DNA from: Sternotherus odoratus
Lineage: Eukaryota; Chordata; Testudines; Kinosternidae
NCBI GenBank assembly: GCA_032164245.1
Contig: JAVMKO010000005.1
Location: 47,942,193-48,006,192, forward strand
Direction: 5' to 3'
Length of the DNA stretch: 64,000 bases
Shown: piece by piece, positions 23,833 through 36,290 of the stretch
Numbering within the stretch: the first letter of the stretch is position 1
Layout: each line of letters begins with the position of its first letter
Position numbers and translations under genes: made by a program
The notes under the pieces: model-generated
Seen by the model: the letters and a program-made list of their open reading frames with translations, nothing else
Database searches by the model: none
What the model was told of the DNA's origin: nothing

Positions 23833-24465
23833 TGTCACGGAGTGCCCGGGCGATGGTCTGGAACTTGCTCCCTATGAAGCCAGTTGGGACTCCGAGGGAA
23901 AACGTCCTCTCTCCGTACACAGCCTGTCTCCAAGGCTAGGAGCTTTAGAGGTCCCCGTTTACACCTTCCTGGGTCTCACCTCGGAGCATTCAGCACCTTC
24001 TGCCCCTCAGTGCGCTTCCCCCAGTGAGCCCACCTGGACAGGGTCCTGGGGGAGCCCGTGGATTCTGCACCCCAATTCCACAGTCAGACGTGACTCTCAG
24101 CCAGCCAGTAAAGCAGAGCTTTATTCAATGACCTGTACCTGGTCTAACACAGACCATACAGCGAGCGTGACCCCTCAGCTGGATCCATTTTGGGGGCCAG
24201 AGAGCTAGGCCAGCTTGCCTGGAGCTCCCTGCCTCTTCCTTGCCTGACTCCAGCTAGCTTCAGACCCCAAACTGAAAGTCACTCTCTCCAGCCCCTCTTC
24301 CCCCCTGGCTCAGCCAGGTCAGGTGACCTCCCTCCCCCACTTGGAGTCAGATTACAGCTTCAGGTATGGACACCTGCAGAGAGGCTCTGCTTTGCATCAG
24401 CTACACATCCTTATCCCTTCACATGGGAAACTGAGGCACACACACCATATTCCTACTCCATCACA
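23833..24465 (-). mobile_element. Solo LTR of an endogenous retrovirus (copy 1), 633 bp
   Basis: On the plus strand it begins TGTCACGGAGTGCC and ends CCATCACA, with TG..CA termini. It is flanked by a perfect 5-bp duplication GGGAG (23828-23832 and 24466-24470). AATAAA on the minus strand within GAATAAAGCTCTG sets the orientation as minus. No internal retroviral genes are attached. The CCAAT/TATA-like block present in the 59.4-kb copy is missing here. It lies in SEC31B intron 1. Confidence 0.85.
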
Positions 24466-24999
24466 GGGAGCAATTGGCAAATCCCAGGTAGTGCCCAGCC
24501 TCAGCTGCTATTAACAGTCAGAGTTTCAGCCTCTCTTAGCCATGATCTATTGCAAAGTGTCCTTATGGGAGGAAGCCGTACTGTAGCAATGGGAGAAGCT
24601 AGGCCAAGCAGGTCAGACAAGCCCCTTCCATTAGGGACATGAGGGATTAGAGGAGGTACTGTATGGAGATACCCAGCTGTTAAAATTAAAAGTCTCCCTC
24701 ATCTTCTCTATGGTTGATGAAGGAGACAGCAATCTGTCATCTACACAGGAAAAACAGGTGCCCAGCTACTGTGGTGATGGAGGCATTATAAATAGCTACA
24801 ACTGATACCGTAGTAACAGCAATCAGAACCCCACAACTGGACTGATAACGGCATTCCCAATCCCCTTTAATAAGCTCAACTTCCTCTTTTACAATCCCAA
24901 CCCTGCCAATCTGAAAACCCGTCCTACGGACCTCTCCAACCAATCCAAATCTCAAAACTTTCTCCTGGAATAAACAATACCTAGCTCTTACGTGGTACT

Positions 25000-25150
25000 T
25001 TTTGTCTTTAGATCTCAAAGTGCTTTACCACAGAGGTCTGTACCCTTAGCTCAATGTTACAGAAGGGAAAATGAGGCACAAAGAAGGAAGCCAATGACAC
25101 AACTGGGAATTAAGTCCAGGTCTCCTGAGTGCTAGTCCAGTGCCACACAC
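25000..25150 (+). mobile_element. MIR-type SINE fragment
   Basis: It contains GATCTCAAAGTGCTTTACCA, then AGAAGGGAAAATGAGGCACA and AGGTCTCCTGAGTGCTAGTC. It is an ancient tRNA-derived SINE in SEC31B intron 1. Confidence 0.75.
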
Positions 25151-26149
25151 ACAAAGCTCTCCTTAGGGCTTCTGTTTTTCTGGGCTTATTAATTTCATTT
25201 TTCATAATTTATTTTTATAGCAATTTTTGACTTTCAGGTAGATGCCCCAAAATCCAGGTTTTCAGGGGCTCTCTCTTTGTACATACACATAGTACTGTTT
25301 CAAACTGCACCAGACAGTGCACTAGGGAGCCTACACCAGTAGGGTCTACACAGATCTATTAATGTGCAGTTATTGCAGAAATCACACCCTTGCAGTCCAC
25401 ATTACAGCTCTGTGTGGACAAGTGCTTAGCTACAAACCGGGGAGCATCACCTGCAAAAACAAACTGCAATGCGAAAGGGGTGAAGTCAGCAGGAATTGAG
25501 TAATCATTTCCAGGGCTGATTAGATAAACACAGATTTTTTTAAAGCGAGGGTGTTTTATTGGCATTTATCAATTAAAACCTAAAATTAGAAGCCCTTGCT
25601 ATACTATATGCTCCTCTGTACAGATTCCCTGATCTCCCTCTCCCCTAATTCTCATTATCTTAGACGGAACCTATTTTAATAAATAGAAGTAAACAGGCTG
25701 TAGGAACCCAGAGGGGAGACAGTTGGACAGCTCTAACTCCAGTTGCAACGCCATTGTCGCTTGCAAGGAGGTTTTTTGGGGAAGGCAGGACTCAGTGTAA
25801 CACACTGCAACCCACAAAAGGACTTCCTACCTTCCTTCAAGAATACAGGTTAATACTCAGCCCTACACTGCCCTGCCCTGCACACAATGGATGGCTTAGT
25901 GGGACTGGGACACAGGAGCCCTGGGATCACAATCCCAGTTCTGCCACTCACTTCCCACGTACCCTTACACAATCTCACAAGGAAAACACACTCCTATTCC
26001 TCCACCCTTTACCTGTGTCAAAGCCAGGCGACTCTAAGCTCCTTGGGGAGGGGCTGCCTCTCACACAGCCCGAGCGCGGCTGGGCCCCTGGGTGCTCCTG
26101 TGATACACAGAACTACTTCAACTCTCAAGCCAAGGGGGCTCAGAGGGCC

Positions 26150-26620
26150 GCGGAAATCGCCCCCAGCAGACAGCTGTGCGACGACCCACGCGCGAAACCA
26201 GCCCGCAGGTCGGGGCCCAGATCTCCAGCCCGCGCGTGGGGCGGCAGCGCTCAGACCCCCCGGCGGGCTGGGACCCGCGCTCTGAGAACCGGCCGGGCCG
26301 AGGAGCGCTCGGGGGTCTCCCTGTCAGGGGCCGCGCCGGGGGATCGGCCGGGTGGGGGCGTGCTGGGGCCGGGCCTGGGTGGGAAGGGCCCGCGCCGGGG
26401 TCAGAGCGGGGGAGGGAGAGGGGGAGGGGCGGGCGGAGCGGCCCTTACCGGCTCCGGTACCTTCCCGACCGCGACTCCTGACAGCGAGCGGAGCCTGCAC
26501 TATGGTGGCCGCCAACAGCCCGAACAGCTCCGCCCGCGAAGCGCCTCCTGACTATCAGTGTGTATGTGACTCCTCCCCTCAGACACACTAACCCCGCCCC
26601 CAACCGGGGCATCAAACTCC
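26150..26620 (-). promoter_or_regulatory. SEC31B: SEC31B CpG-island promoter and untranslated exon 1
   Basis: A dense CpG stretch with GC-box-like runs covers this interval. On the minus strand a splice donor (CCG|GTAAGG) ends a putative non-coding exon 1 at 26449. The transcription start is probably near 26500. The first coding exon begins 6.1 kb downstream with acceptor ..TCTAG at 20327. No TATA box is evident, as is usual for housekeeping CpG promoters. The long plus-strand open frames here are by-products of high GC content. Confidence 0.7.
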
Positions 26621-27683
26621 TCCCCCCAAATCTGCCCGCCGGCTCTGGGACATCAGCCCACCCGGGTATCAACCCCCGGCCCCTGGGGATTCCAACTGAT
26701 TGCGAAAGTGAACAGCCCCGCCCCCCCCTTCTCTCCTCTTTCTCCCGCCCCCCTTCACCAGGCTGGGCGTTGGGGTGGAGGCCTGAGGGCTCTGGCTGGG
26801 GGTGTGGGCTCTGGGGTGCGGCCAAAGATGAGGGATTTGGGGTAAAGGAGGGGGCAACGGGCGGGGGTGCAGGGTGTTGTTGGGGGGGTTGGGTGCAGGA
26901 AGGGACTCTGGGCTGGGGTGCGTTGGAGTGTTGGGGGCTGGGGTGGGCTCTGAGAGGAAGTTTGGGTGCAGCAGGCACCACTCCCACAGCTCCGATTGCT
27001 CTCGGTTCCCAGCCAATAGGAGCTGCAGAGCTGGCCCTCAGGTCCTAGGTTAGCAGAACAGGACATAACTGTGGTCCACAGAGCAGGCAAATTTTGTCAT
27101 TCTGTTCAGTCTTTATCACTGTCTGTAAAAACCTATTTGTATTTTTTCTGAATCTATTAACATAAAGTGTTTTGTGATATAACAGTTGGGGTCCATGATT
27201 ATGTAAAAACTCATCACCCAAGCAGAAGTGTCCCTTGATACAGGGATGAGAAATCTCTCCTGAAAATACAGCATGGGAAAAGTGGTTTTGGTGATTCAGT
27301 AACAGAGACCACAGCCTCAGAGCTGGTGCCAAAACGGTGAGGCGATGGAACACCCAGTCTTTTGTCCCAGACCATCTTCACTTACATTCAGTGTAAACTA
27401 TCAGAGTAGAGATATTACTCCCTTTCCAGGCAATTTTACTTGTAGTTCCTATAATTTTGCCCCTTTAACAGCCCCTATTTTATTTGCTGCTGTTAGATCA
27501 ATTATGGGACCATCATGAAATCGATGCTCAATAACTCATAATTCAGGGTGCAGGATCACAAATCTCTTAAAATGTTACATCATTAGCATAGGTGTAATGT
27601 TCCACCCAAGGGCTGGCTGCATATCACTTGTGAATGAAGCAACTTATCTCTGGACGTACCTCCTCCATTTCTTACAAACCCCG

Positions 27684-29190
27684 AACATAAGAATGTCCAT
27701 ACTAGCACGGAGATTCTCAGCTTGCGGCCCAGTCAGCACACATCTGCAGCCCCTGTGACATCCTCTGGGCCATATAGTTTTGGAAGCAGCCCACATAACA
27801 CAGTGTAGGCCACATATGTAGGTTCAGAACCACTGATCCAGCCCAATATCCTGTCTTCCAAAAGTGGCCAATGCCAGATGCTTCAGAGTGAATGAACAGA
27901 GCAGGGCAATTATTGTGTGATCCATTCCATAATCCACTCCCAGCTTCTAGTGGTCAGAGGTTTAGGGACACCTAGAACATGAGGATGTGTCCCTGACCAT
28001 CTTGGCTAATAGGCACTGACTGACCTAGCCTCTATGAACTTATCTGCTTTTTTGAACCTAGATATACTTTTGGCCTTCATAACATCCCCTGGCAACAAGT
28101 TCCACAGGTTGATTGTATGTTGGATGAAGAAGTACTTCTTTATATTTGTTTTAAACTTGCTGCCTATTAATTGAATTGGGTGAGTCCTGCTTCTTGTGTT
28201 ATGCAAAGGGGTAAAACCTTCCTTATTCACTTTCTCCCCGACAGTTATTTCACAGACCTCTATCATCTCCGTCATCTCAAGATGAACAGTGCCAGTCTTT
28301 TTAATTTCTTCATATGGAAGTTGTTCCATACCCCTAATCATTTTTCTTGTCCTTCTCTGTATGTTTTCCAATTCCAGTATATCTTTCTTGAGATGGGGCA
28401 ACCAGAACTGTATGCAGTTGAAGGTGTAGGTATATTATGAATTTATATAATAGCTCTATATTTTTTTTGGTCTTATCTATCCCTTTCCTAATGGATCCTA
28501 ACTTTGTTAGGTTTTTTTTGCCTGCTACTGCATCTTGAACAGATGTTTTCAGAAACACAAGATCTCTTTCTTGAGTGGTAATAACTAATTTAGACTCCAT
28601 TAGTTTGTGCATATAGTTGGGATTGTATTTTCTAGAGTGCATGACTGCATTTATCAACATTCAGTTTCATCTGCCATTTTGTTGCCTAGTTAGGGAGATC
28701 CCCGTCTTTGCAGTCTGCTTTGGACTTAACTATTCTGAGTAATTTTGTATTGTCTACAAACTTTGCCACCTCACTGTTTCACCCCTTTTTCAGATCATCT
28801 AGGAATATGTTGATCAGCACAGGTCCCAGTACAGATCCTTGGGAGGACTCCTCTATTTACCTCTCTCCACTGTGAAACTGACCATTTATTCCTACCCTTC
28901 GTTCCCTATTTTTTAACCAGTTACTGATCCAGTACAGGACCTTCCTTCTTATCCCATGACTGCTTCGTTTGTTTAACAGCCTTTGGTGTGGGACCTTGTC
29001 AAAAGCTTTCTTAAAGTCCAAGTACACTATATCAACTGGATCACCCTTGTCTACATGCCTGTTGACATCCTTAAAGAATTCTAATGGATTGGTGTGGCAT
29101 TTCCCTTTGCAAATGCTATGTTGACTCTTCCCACACATATTGTGTTCATCTATGTGTCTGATAGTTGTTCTTTACTATAGTTTCAAACAC
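27684..29190 (-). mobile_element. CR1-type LINE with degenerate reverse transcriptase
   Basis: Minus-strand translation gives the RT core VDIVYLDFKKAFDKVPHQ, then VNRGVPQGSVLGP-like and TTQERDL segments. C-terminal landmarks HLKKDILELENIQRR, MIRGMEQLPYEE and IKKYFFIQHTINLWNLLP follow in order. The RT frame is broken by stops and frameshifts. The 3' UTR ends at CATTCTTATGTT (minus strand). A hAT-like miniature insert at 27706-27835 interrupts this UTR. The copy lies between SEC31B and NDUFB8. Confidence 0.85.
27706..27835. mobile_element. hAT-like MITE nested in the CR1 3' end
   Basis: It begins CACGGAGATTCTCAGCTTG and ends GGTTCAGAACCACTG, weak inverted ends of the TTCTCAA/TTGAGAA type. It interrupts the CR1 sequence that elsewhere reads continuously (compare 58792-58860). 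No clean target duplication was seen. Confidence 0.55.
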
Positions 29191-29318
29191 CCACTGAACA
29201 CTTACCGCAGCTTAGAGGTCTAAGAACTTTAGAAAATGCTTTTACTTACTTCCAGGCAAAAGGCAACATGGAAAGTAACATACAATGCTACTACGTACAC
29301 TCCTTAAACTCTGTAAAA

Positions 29319-29710
29319 CAGGGATCTCAAACTCAAATGACCAAAAGGGCCACATGAGAACTAATGCATTGGCCTGAGGGCTGCATCACTGACACATACC
29401 CTGCCCCAACTCCCACCCACCCCTTCCATGAGTCCCTGCCCCACCTCTTCCCACCCCCATTCCAACCCATTCCCCAAATCCCTGTCTTCTCCCCTTCCTC
29501 CCCTGTGCGTGGTTTTCCACTCCTCCCCCCTTCCCTCCTGGAAACCGCTATGCCAGCAAACAGCAGGCAGGAACTTCCTGGAGGTAGATAGAGCAGTGGG
29601 GAAAGACCGGGAGCTTAGCAGCCACAGGAAATAACTCGGCGGGGGGGTGAGCACAGGGAACTTGAGAGACTGCACCAAACAACTCTGTGGCTGCATGTTT
29701 GAGACCCCTG
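29319..29710. mobile_element. hAT-type MITE, 392 bp
   Basis: Termini are CAGGGATCTCAAACT...GTTTGAGACCCCTG. Flanks are CTGTAAAA (left) and CTCTAAAA (right), a 7/8 target duplication. There is no coding frame. It lies between SEC31B and NDUFB8. Confidence 0.8.
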
Positions 29711-30387
29711 CTCTAAAACATGGGGGGATAACTGTAGAGTTCAGGCAGCCAACCAGGCCCTCAACAGCCAGGGTCATAAGACACAGCAAGCGGTTACTCC
29801 TACACTAAAGTGGCAGATCGTGGTAAGCAGCACTACTGCTAAAAAAGTGGGTATAAGATTAGAGGGAGATTTTGCCTTGGCTGAGGAATGGAAGGTTTAT
29901 CTAAAGTGAGGTGGATAGCTTCAAAGGGTAGGTTCTTCTGTAGTCCTAATCCACCAGTACATAAGGCAACTCTTACACTTTTATTGCGGCTGCTACCTGG
30001 GAGAGCTGAGAGAGAATGAGGAAGTACAATTACTCATAGTATAGGTGGCATCATGGCAGAGTTGAATAACCCAAAAGACTTGTGCTCATCTTTGAATATA
30101 ATAGAATTCTGTTTTACTTTGTTCTCCTTCCAACAGCTGCAAGGATGACCCTGGTAGCCGGCACTGTTACCTACATAAATCAGACTTATCTAAAGAATTC
30201 CAGTGTCCCTCTTACACACAGATTCATAAGGATCAAGACCCCTGGACTTCTTTGTGAAGCACCATCCTGTACCCAAGGGCATTCTACCCCTGCTCAGAGA
30301 CAGTAGTGGAGTCACTGTTACCCCACTGCCTGACTTTATAGCCTCCTCAAAGAAAAGAAATCCACCACAAGAGTTGTCACAATGTAT

Positions 30388-30393
30388 TTTATT
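30388..30393 (-). other. NDUFB8: NDUFB8 polyadenylation signal
   Basis: A canonical AATAAA on the minus strand lies 108 bases past the NDUFB8 stop codon. It implies a short 3' UTR of about 130 bases. Confidence 0.75.
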
Positions 30394-30501
30394 AAGAGGA
30401 AATGTCTAAGAGAACAAGTGGTTACTGCATCCTGCAGCGAACACTCTGGAGGACCCCCAGTGTAAATGTCCCAGGAGAAGAGCTACATTTCCATGCACCT
30501 T

Positions 30502-32186
30502 TCAGATTTCATAGTTCTTCACCTCTGGGGGCTCTTTGCTGGGATCGCCCCCTCGCTCCAGGTAGAGGTTATTGTAAGGATACTGCTTCGGTCCCTGCAG
30601 AGGAACATAGCTGTGAAGCAGAAAACTCAACACTTTCAAACAGGCAACTTAGAAAACCTGTGGGCATATACTTCACACTCAGAGTGTTTCGTCTCTTGGC
30701 TGCACCATGCAACACTCACAGCATCGCTCTGAAGCAAATGTTCTCCCACCATTACATATAGGGACAGTGGGGCCCTGAGACACTATGGCCAACAGCCTGA
30801 AAGGTATTTTAGCATCTAATTCCTATTGACTTCTAGAGGAGTTACATGCCTAAGTACCTCTGAGGAGTTGGGCCTAAGTGACTTTTCCACAGCCACACTG
30901 CTGGTGCAGCAGAGCTTTCATATCTCCAGGTTATTCAACCTCAAGAGGACACTGCTCTGGGCATCTGGCAGTGGCATGAGGCAACAGTTTTTAGGAGACC
31001 TCTTCCCCCTGCTCCACCTCATTACTCACCACAGGCATGTAGGATGGATACACTTCTCCAAGACAAAACATTAACAGCATGAAGCCAATAAACAGCAACA
31101 GTTGATTGCGCATGCTGTGCCAGGATATGATCGTGGGTGACGTGTCAACACGGGTCCGGAGAAACATGTCAAAGTGCCAGTGCATCTAGACAATACAGGG
31201 AGAGGCTTGATTACATTATTCCAATAGCACTCTACAAATCTCTGACTTCATCCGAAAAACTTAATGCAGTTTGCAGACATTAGACATCACGACACTACCA
31301 GAAGGAAAATGTTACCCTCATTTTACAGATGGGGATACAGTCACAGAGAAACTAAGTGACTTGTCCAAGGTCAAGGACAGAGCTCAGGAACCCTGAGTTC
31401 CAGCTTTCTGCTCAAACAATTAGACGATATTACTTCATTTTTGTTCATTTTTCAAAAAAATACCATGAACCCACATTTATCCACCCACAACCACTTCTAC
31501 CGGGTCTCAGAACCTCTTTTGTTCTCATGGTACTTCACAAAAAGGCACAGCAGGAATTGGTACAGTGATTTGTGGGGAGTTCCTGGCATCCGAGGATCCC
31601 ACACATGTATATTGCTGAGTTAGAACAGCAAAAAAATCACAAGTGACTTCCTGCTACTTTGGAACAGGTTCCTTATCTTCATACTTGTCTATAATGCATC
31701 AGGCACCATTATTTAACTGTACCAGATTAAAGATGGGATGGGAATTATCCTATGACTGCCACATGTTGAATACAATTGCTTGAACAGATGCACATTCAAG
31801 CTTCGTTCATGAGGGACTTTCAGCCTAGAAGCTAAAAGTCAAACATCTTAAACATGAGCAGCTAAGCCGGGGTGGGCAAACTATGGCCCTGTGGACCCCT
31901 CCTAACTGGCCTGCCTGAGCTCACAGCCTGGGAGGCTCCCCTGACCCTTCCCCCGCTGCCCTCCCTCTCCCGCAGTTTCAGCAAGCCACGCAGGCAGCGC
32001 TCTGGCCCACAGATCCTCCTGGGCAGCGCTGCAGCGGCATGGCTCCAGTGGTACTGCACGCTCCTAGGGAGCAGTGTTTGGCTCCAGCAGGCCACACTGA
32101 GCCAGACACACCGCTCTGAGCAGCATGGTAAGGGGTCCGGGCTGGGCGGGTTGTATAAAGGGCAGGGGATCCCAGGGGCAGAGGGT

Positions 32187-32227
<41 letters not shown>

Positions 32228-35200
32228 GGTGTGTGTGTGTACGGGTGTGGGTGTGTACGGGTGTGTGTGTGTACGGGGGTTGGATAGGGCATGGAAGTCC
32301 CAGGGATCTGTGGGGGGTGGGGTGGATAGGGGTCAGGGATCAGAGGGGGCTGGGTAGGGCGTGGTCAGTGGACAAGGAGCAGGGGGGATTGGATGGATCG
32401 GGGGTTCTGATGGGGGCAGTCAGGGAGTGGAAAGTGGGAGGGGACCAGATGGAGGTGGGGTCCAGGCTGTTTGAGGAGGCACAGCCTTCCCTACCCAGCC
32501 CTCTGTACAATTTTGCAATCCCAATGTAGCCTTCGGGCCAAAAGGTTTGCCCACGCCTAAGCTAAGCAGAACACAACCAGATTGCAGACAACTCAATGTT
32601 TCTGATCACATACTGTCTTCACTTTCCCAGTTCATTACTTCACATGGTGGCTGATGGTGGGCCTGACTGCATAGCTGTTTGATCTAACACCAGGGAAGCC
32701 AGACTCTCACCATTACAAACAAAACCATCTCTTACAAGCAAAGAGGGCAGTTTTTACTATTTCCAACACTTCTCACTGAAAGCACTTGTGCTCCACTATG
32801 ACCAAGAGACAGTATGTGCAACAGGAAATTACCACAGCCCCAAATCACCCCAGGGGCAGCAAATACCAATACAAGGTCTTCTCAGCATTTGAGAGAGCCA
32901 AAGCACATAGGTATCTTGAATCACTGCAACGCTTCTCACGCACCATTGCTTTTAAAAGCCCAATAGCCAAGCTGATGATTCTCAAGCCTTTCTATACTGC
33001 ACCTATGATTTTTGCTACATGAGAGAATGTACTGAGAGAGATTAGATAACTACTCAACATAAATTCAAGTCGCAGCATTGCTACAGGGCAAAAACACTGC
33101 TGTTACTTTTAGTCCTCTCTCTACTATAATCAATTTCTTCAGCCAGGCACTTTGGAGTCCTCAGCACACACACAAAAGCTTGTTTTCCCCCTTGTTCTAT
33201 TGCTTTGGGCCAGCTCATGTCATCAACCAAGTGAAATAACTATGGTTCAGTTTCAACCACATACAGAAACCCCCGATTCTCTTACCAGTAAGAGTTACTA
33301 ATCATTGGAAGTTGGCTCTTCTTAAGTCTACTTTTCTAGTGTCAGAAAGGAAGTTTCATGGAAGGAAGTTCTAGAGAAAAGGCCACCCAGCACCTATTCC
33401 ATTGAAAAGCAACCTCAGAACCAGTGACAGCAGTGGCAGAACCCCCTGGGCTGGAAGGGCGTGAACTTCTGTGATCTAGCAGAAAGGATGGTTTAGTGAT
33501 GCAGACATCAGATCTGAAGCAGTTAAGACTCTTCAATACATGTTCAAATCCCAGTATGATTGACTCAGCCCTTCACCTTACTATGAAAGATACTAAGATA
33601 CAGAAGCTGTTTCACCAGCATGGACACTGAAAATCCTTTGGCCTACCCTAACTTTCGTGGCCTAAGCTTTCCTTTCCAAATATCGGTGTGAGATGATAAA
33701 GTATTACATAAATATTGTTCTAGTTGAATATTAATGCTCAGTAAAAACAAAAAGATCCACCATCCATACCGGCTCTCCCCAGTTTTGTCTCATACCGGGG
33801 TAGTCCCACTGATACCAGGGGTCTCGCTCTTCCTGAGATCGGTCAGGAAGTTTGGGATAATCACCACATCTATTGGAAACATACAAATAAAAAAGAAATC
33901 ATATCTATCCACTGTACGGTACAGATCATTAGGAAAATCTATTAAAATGAAATAGCAGAGCAAGAAAATTAAGAGCTCTTGAACCTACAGTATTTTGTAA
34001 GTACATTTTAAAAACATGTTAGCTAACATGGCATTGCTTGCCTTTATACTGATGACTTTGCTTATATGGTGTATATGGTCTTATTTCTTTTATCATTATA
34101 TGAGCAAATTGCAAGTGTTACTGGAATATGCTCAGGTTTTCCTCCTCTTTTTGTGACTCTCTCAAGCCATCCCTCCCCACATTTAAACCACATTAACACC
34201 ATATTCCAGGTATTTGTGTCCCCATTGTCATAGCAACTGAGCACCTCACAAATGTTAATTTAATCACACAAGACCCCTGTGAAGAAGGGATATATTATCC
34301 CCCTTTCACAGACACGGAACTAAAGCATGGAGAATGAATTGCTCAAGGTCATACAGTCCATGGCAAAGCCTGGAATTGAAGCCAGATCTTCTACATCCCA
34401 ATCCGGTGCCTATACGATCATCCTCAATCCCAACATTATGTTCTCCATCCTCCCTAATGTGTTGCACACTCAGCTCCAGTGGCTTGTTTTTACTTAACCT
34501 TTTAGAGAACTCTGCCTTTTTGGAGTGTTGAGGGGTACATGAAATGTTTCAATACTGCAGCAGGGTACCTCAAGGACTTCAGTTGTAAGTGGTTTATATA
34601 CTACTAAATAGATACTCCCTGCAGCCCAGTACCAGCTGATACCTGCTCTTGCTTTTCGTCAAGGGTCTAATAATCTCAGTGCCTTACGTAGCTCACCCCA
34701 TGCCATCATCTGGATATGGCTCATAGTCCTCCACCCTCATGTTGTATTTCTTAGCAGCAGCTGCCCTTTCCTCTGGGGTCTTGGGGTAAGGCCCAGGCAA
34801 CAATTGCTTGGGCAAGTCCGAAGCTGAAGGAAGAAAACACAAGTCAGAGCTCTTTGGGAGTCTCATCATCACAGGGTATGTTCATGGAGGATGGATAAAT
34901 CAGTAGCTAGTAGCCAGGATTGGCAGCGATGGTGTCCCTAACCTGTTTGCCAGAAGGTGGGAATGGGCAACTGGGATGAATCACTTGATGATCACCTCTT
35001 CAGTTCATTCCTTCTAAAGCATGCATCTGGTATTGGCCACTGTCCGAAGATAGACTACTGGGCTAGGTGGATCTTTGGTCTGACCCAGTATGGCCGTTCT
35101 TATGTTCAGGTCAGAGGCAAAACCACTAACAGCCTATGATGGTTGCACCACAACACGTGGCAGACAGTGAAAGGAGAGACTGCTTCACAGGATCACCCCC

Positions 35201-35603
35201 ACCCCGAGGTCAGCGTGCAAAGTACTTACATTGGGGGCATCAGACACAAGAATCCAGGTCTGTGTGCGGGGGAGGGGCTCCTCCTCACCTGATCCTGCAA
35301 TTACTGAATCACCGACACGGATCCAGGGATGCACAAGAGACTGTCCCCACTAAAGGGGGAGCCCAGCCCCCGCCCCACCAAGCCCCCTCCCCAATTACCC
35401 CCCGGGGGCTCCCAGACCCCACCCAACGACACAACCCAAGGACACGGTGCCCCCAGGCCTGCGCCGCTCCGTCACCCGCAGCGCAGGACGCCGCTCGCTC
35501 GCTGACCTGCTCGGGCCCACAGCGGGGCTGCCCAGCCCCCCGCCGCCCGCAGCAAGGTCGCCGCCCGCAGCCAGCGGGCACCGCGCAGCGCCATCACCGC
35601 CAT
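30502..35603 (-). CDS. NDUFB8: NDUFB8, mitochondrial complex I accessory subunit B8 (ASHI), complete
   Basis: This is an accessory subunit of the membrane arm of NADH:ubiquinone oxidoreductase, in the inner mitochondrial membrane. Five minus-strand coding exons: 35603-35507, 34823-34697, 33869-33770, 31185-31030, 30594-30502. All have GT-AG borders and phases that join, giving 190 aa plus TGA (human is 186 aa). The N-terminus ([18 protein letters not shown]) is an Arg/Ala/Leu-rich mitochondrial presequence. Diagnostic stretches are [33 protein letters not shown] and [11 protein letters not shown]. Exon 4 begins MHWHFDMF and holds one membrane helix ([17 protein letters not shown]). Exon 5 encodes [20 protein letters not shown] second in-frame ATG lies three codons downstream, and the first is chosen by similarity to the family N-terminus. 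It lies between SEC31B (same strand) and HIF1AN (divergent), as in other vertebrates. Confidence 0.97.
31310..31430 (+). mobile_element. MIR-type SINE fragment
   Basis: The ATTTTACAGATGGGGATACA and AAGTGACTTGTCCAAGGTCA core is present. It lies in NDUFB8 intron 3. Confidence 0.75.
31868..32559. mobile_element. hAT-type MITE with internal (GT)n microsatellite, 692 bp
   Basis: Termini are CGGGGTGGGCAAACT...GTTTGCCCACGCCTA, the same family as 17125-17746. A perfect 8-bp duplication AGCTAAGC lies at 31860-31867 and 32560-32567. It lies in NDUFB8 intron 3. The interior includes the GT repeat listed separately. Confidence 0.85.
32189..32275 (+). repeat. (GT)n microsatellite with acgggtgt variants
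   Basis: A near-pure GT run of about 35 bases is followed by GT blocks broken by ACGG. It is contained in the hAT MITE and is likely length-polymorphic. Confidence 0.9.
34250..34420 (+). mobile_element. MIR-type SINE fragment
   Basis: It contains CCCCCTTTCACAGACACGGA, TTGCTCAAGGTCATACAGTC and GGAATTGAAGCCAGATCTTC. It lies in NDUFB8 intron 2. Confidence 0.75.
34898..35107 (+). mobile_element. CR1-type 3' end in NDUFB8 intron 1
   Basis: It contains TTGCCAGAAGGTGGGAATGG, TGGTATTGGCCACTGTCCGA and GACCCAGTATGGCCGTTCTT, ending ATGTTC. It is the same 3' region as the minus-strand copies at 27.7 and 58.8 kb. Confidence 0.8.
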
Positions 35604-35760
35604 CAGTTCCCCTCCGCACACAGTGCGCAGGCGCTAAAAGGACGGCGGCCGGGCAGGGTCAATAGAGCGGAGGGGCGGATCCGGAGTTACTAGACAAGAC
35701 GGGCCTGAGCGGAGCGGGGAGGGGCGGGAGCGGAGTCAGAAGCTCGCGGGGGTGGGGTCT
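35604..35760 (-). promoter_or_regulatory. NDUFB8: NDUFB8 CpG promoter with NRF-1-like site
   Basis: GC-rich sequence directly upstream of the start codon continues the CpG-rich first exon (35400-35603). TGCGCAGGCGC at 35624-35634 differs by one base from the palindromic NRF-1 core. NRF-1 is a known activator of nuclear respiratory-chain genes. GC-box-like GGGGCGG motifs lie at 35670-35750. No TATA box is visible. Confidence 0.6.
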
Positions 35761-36290
35761 CAAAGGGGTTGAGAGGCGGGGATCAGGGGGTTAGCGGGAA
35801 GATGCGGGGCTCAGGGAGGTTTGGAGAAAGGGGGGGGGGTTTGGGGAGGTGGGTCAGAGGCATTTGGAGAGGTAGGAGGGTTAGAGGAGTTCACTGGGTT
35901 TGGGGCAGTGCGGGGGCTCAGGGAGGTTAGAGGGATTTGGGGAGATGGGATAAGAGCTGGGTGAGGGGTTTGGAGGGGTGGGGAGTTAGAGGGGTTTTAA
36001 AGGGTGGGGGCGTTGGGGGGCTCAGGGAGGTTAGAGGGATTTGGGGAGAGGTGGGGAAATTCGAGGGATTTGGGAAGATGGGGTGCTCAGAGAGGTTTGG
36101 GGAGGGAAGTTAGAGTTTGGAGAAGTGGGGAATTGGCATTGTTAGCATGATGGTGACTAGAGAGGTTTGGGGGACAGGGACCCAATGGGTTAGATTAGAG
36201 AGGCTGTGTGGTGGGAGGGGGCAGGAAACTCGGATGATTTGAGGTGAGATGGGGATTTAGGTGCAGGCCTCAGGGAGGGGATTAAAGAGG
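35740..36290 (+). repeat. Degenerate G-rich minisatellite upstream of NDUFB8
   Basis: Irregular tandem copies of a unit like TCAGGGAGGTTAGAGGGATT followed by TGGGGAG recur about every 30-45 bases. The plus strand is purine-rich with many GGG runs. It begins immediately beyond the NDUFB8 CpG promoter. Confidence 0.7.

Noticed and set aside
25754..26551. 265-codon plus-strand open frame over the SEC31B promoter
   Set aside because: It overlaps the CpG island; GC-rich DNA has few stops, the protein is low-complexity P/R/G/A, and no splice or start context supports it.
31978..32357. HTHTHT/VCVCVC open frames
   Set aside because: They are translations of the (GT)n microsatellite.
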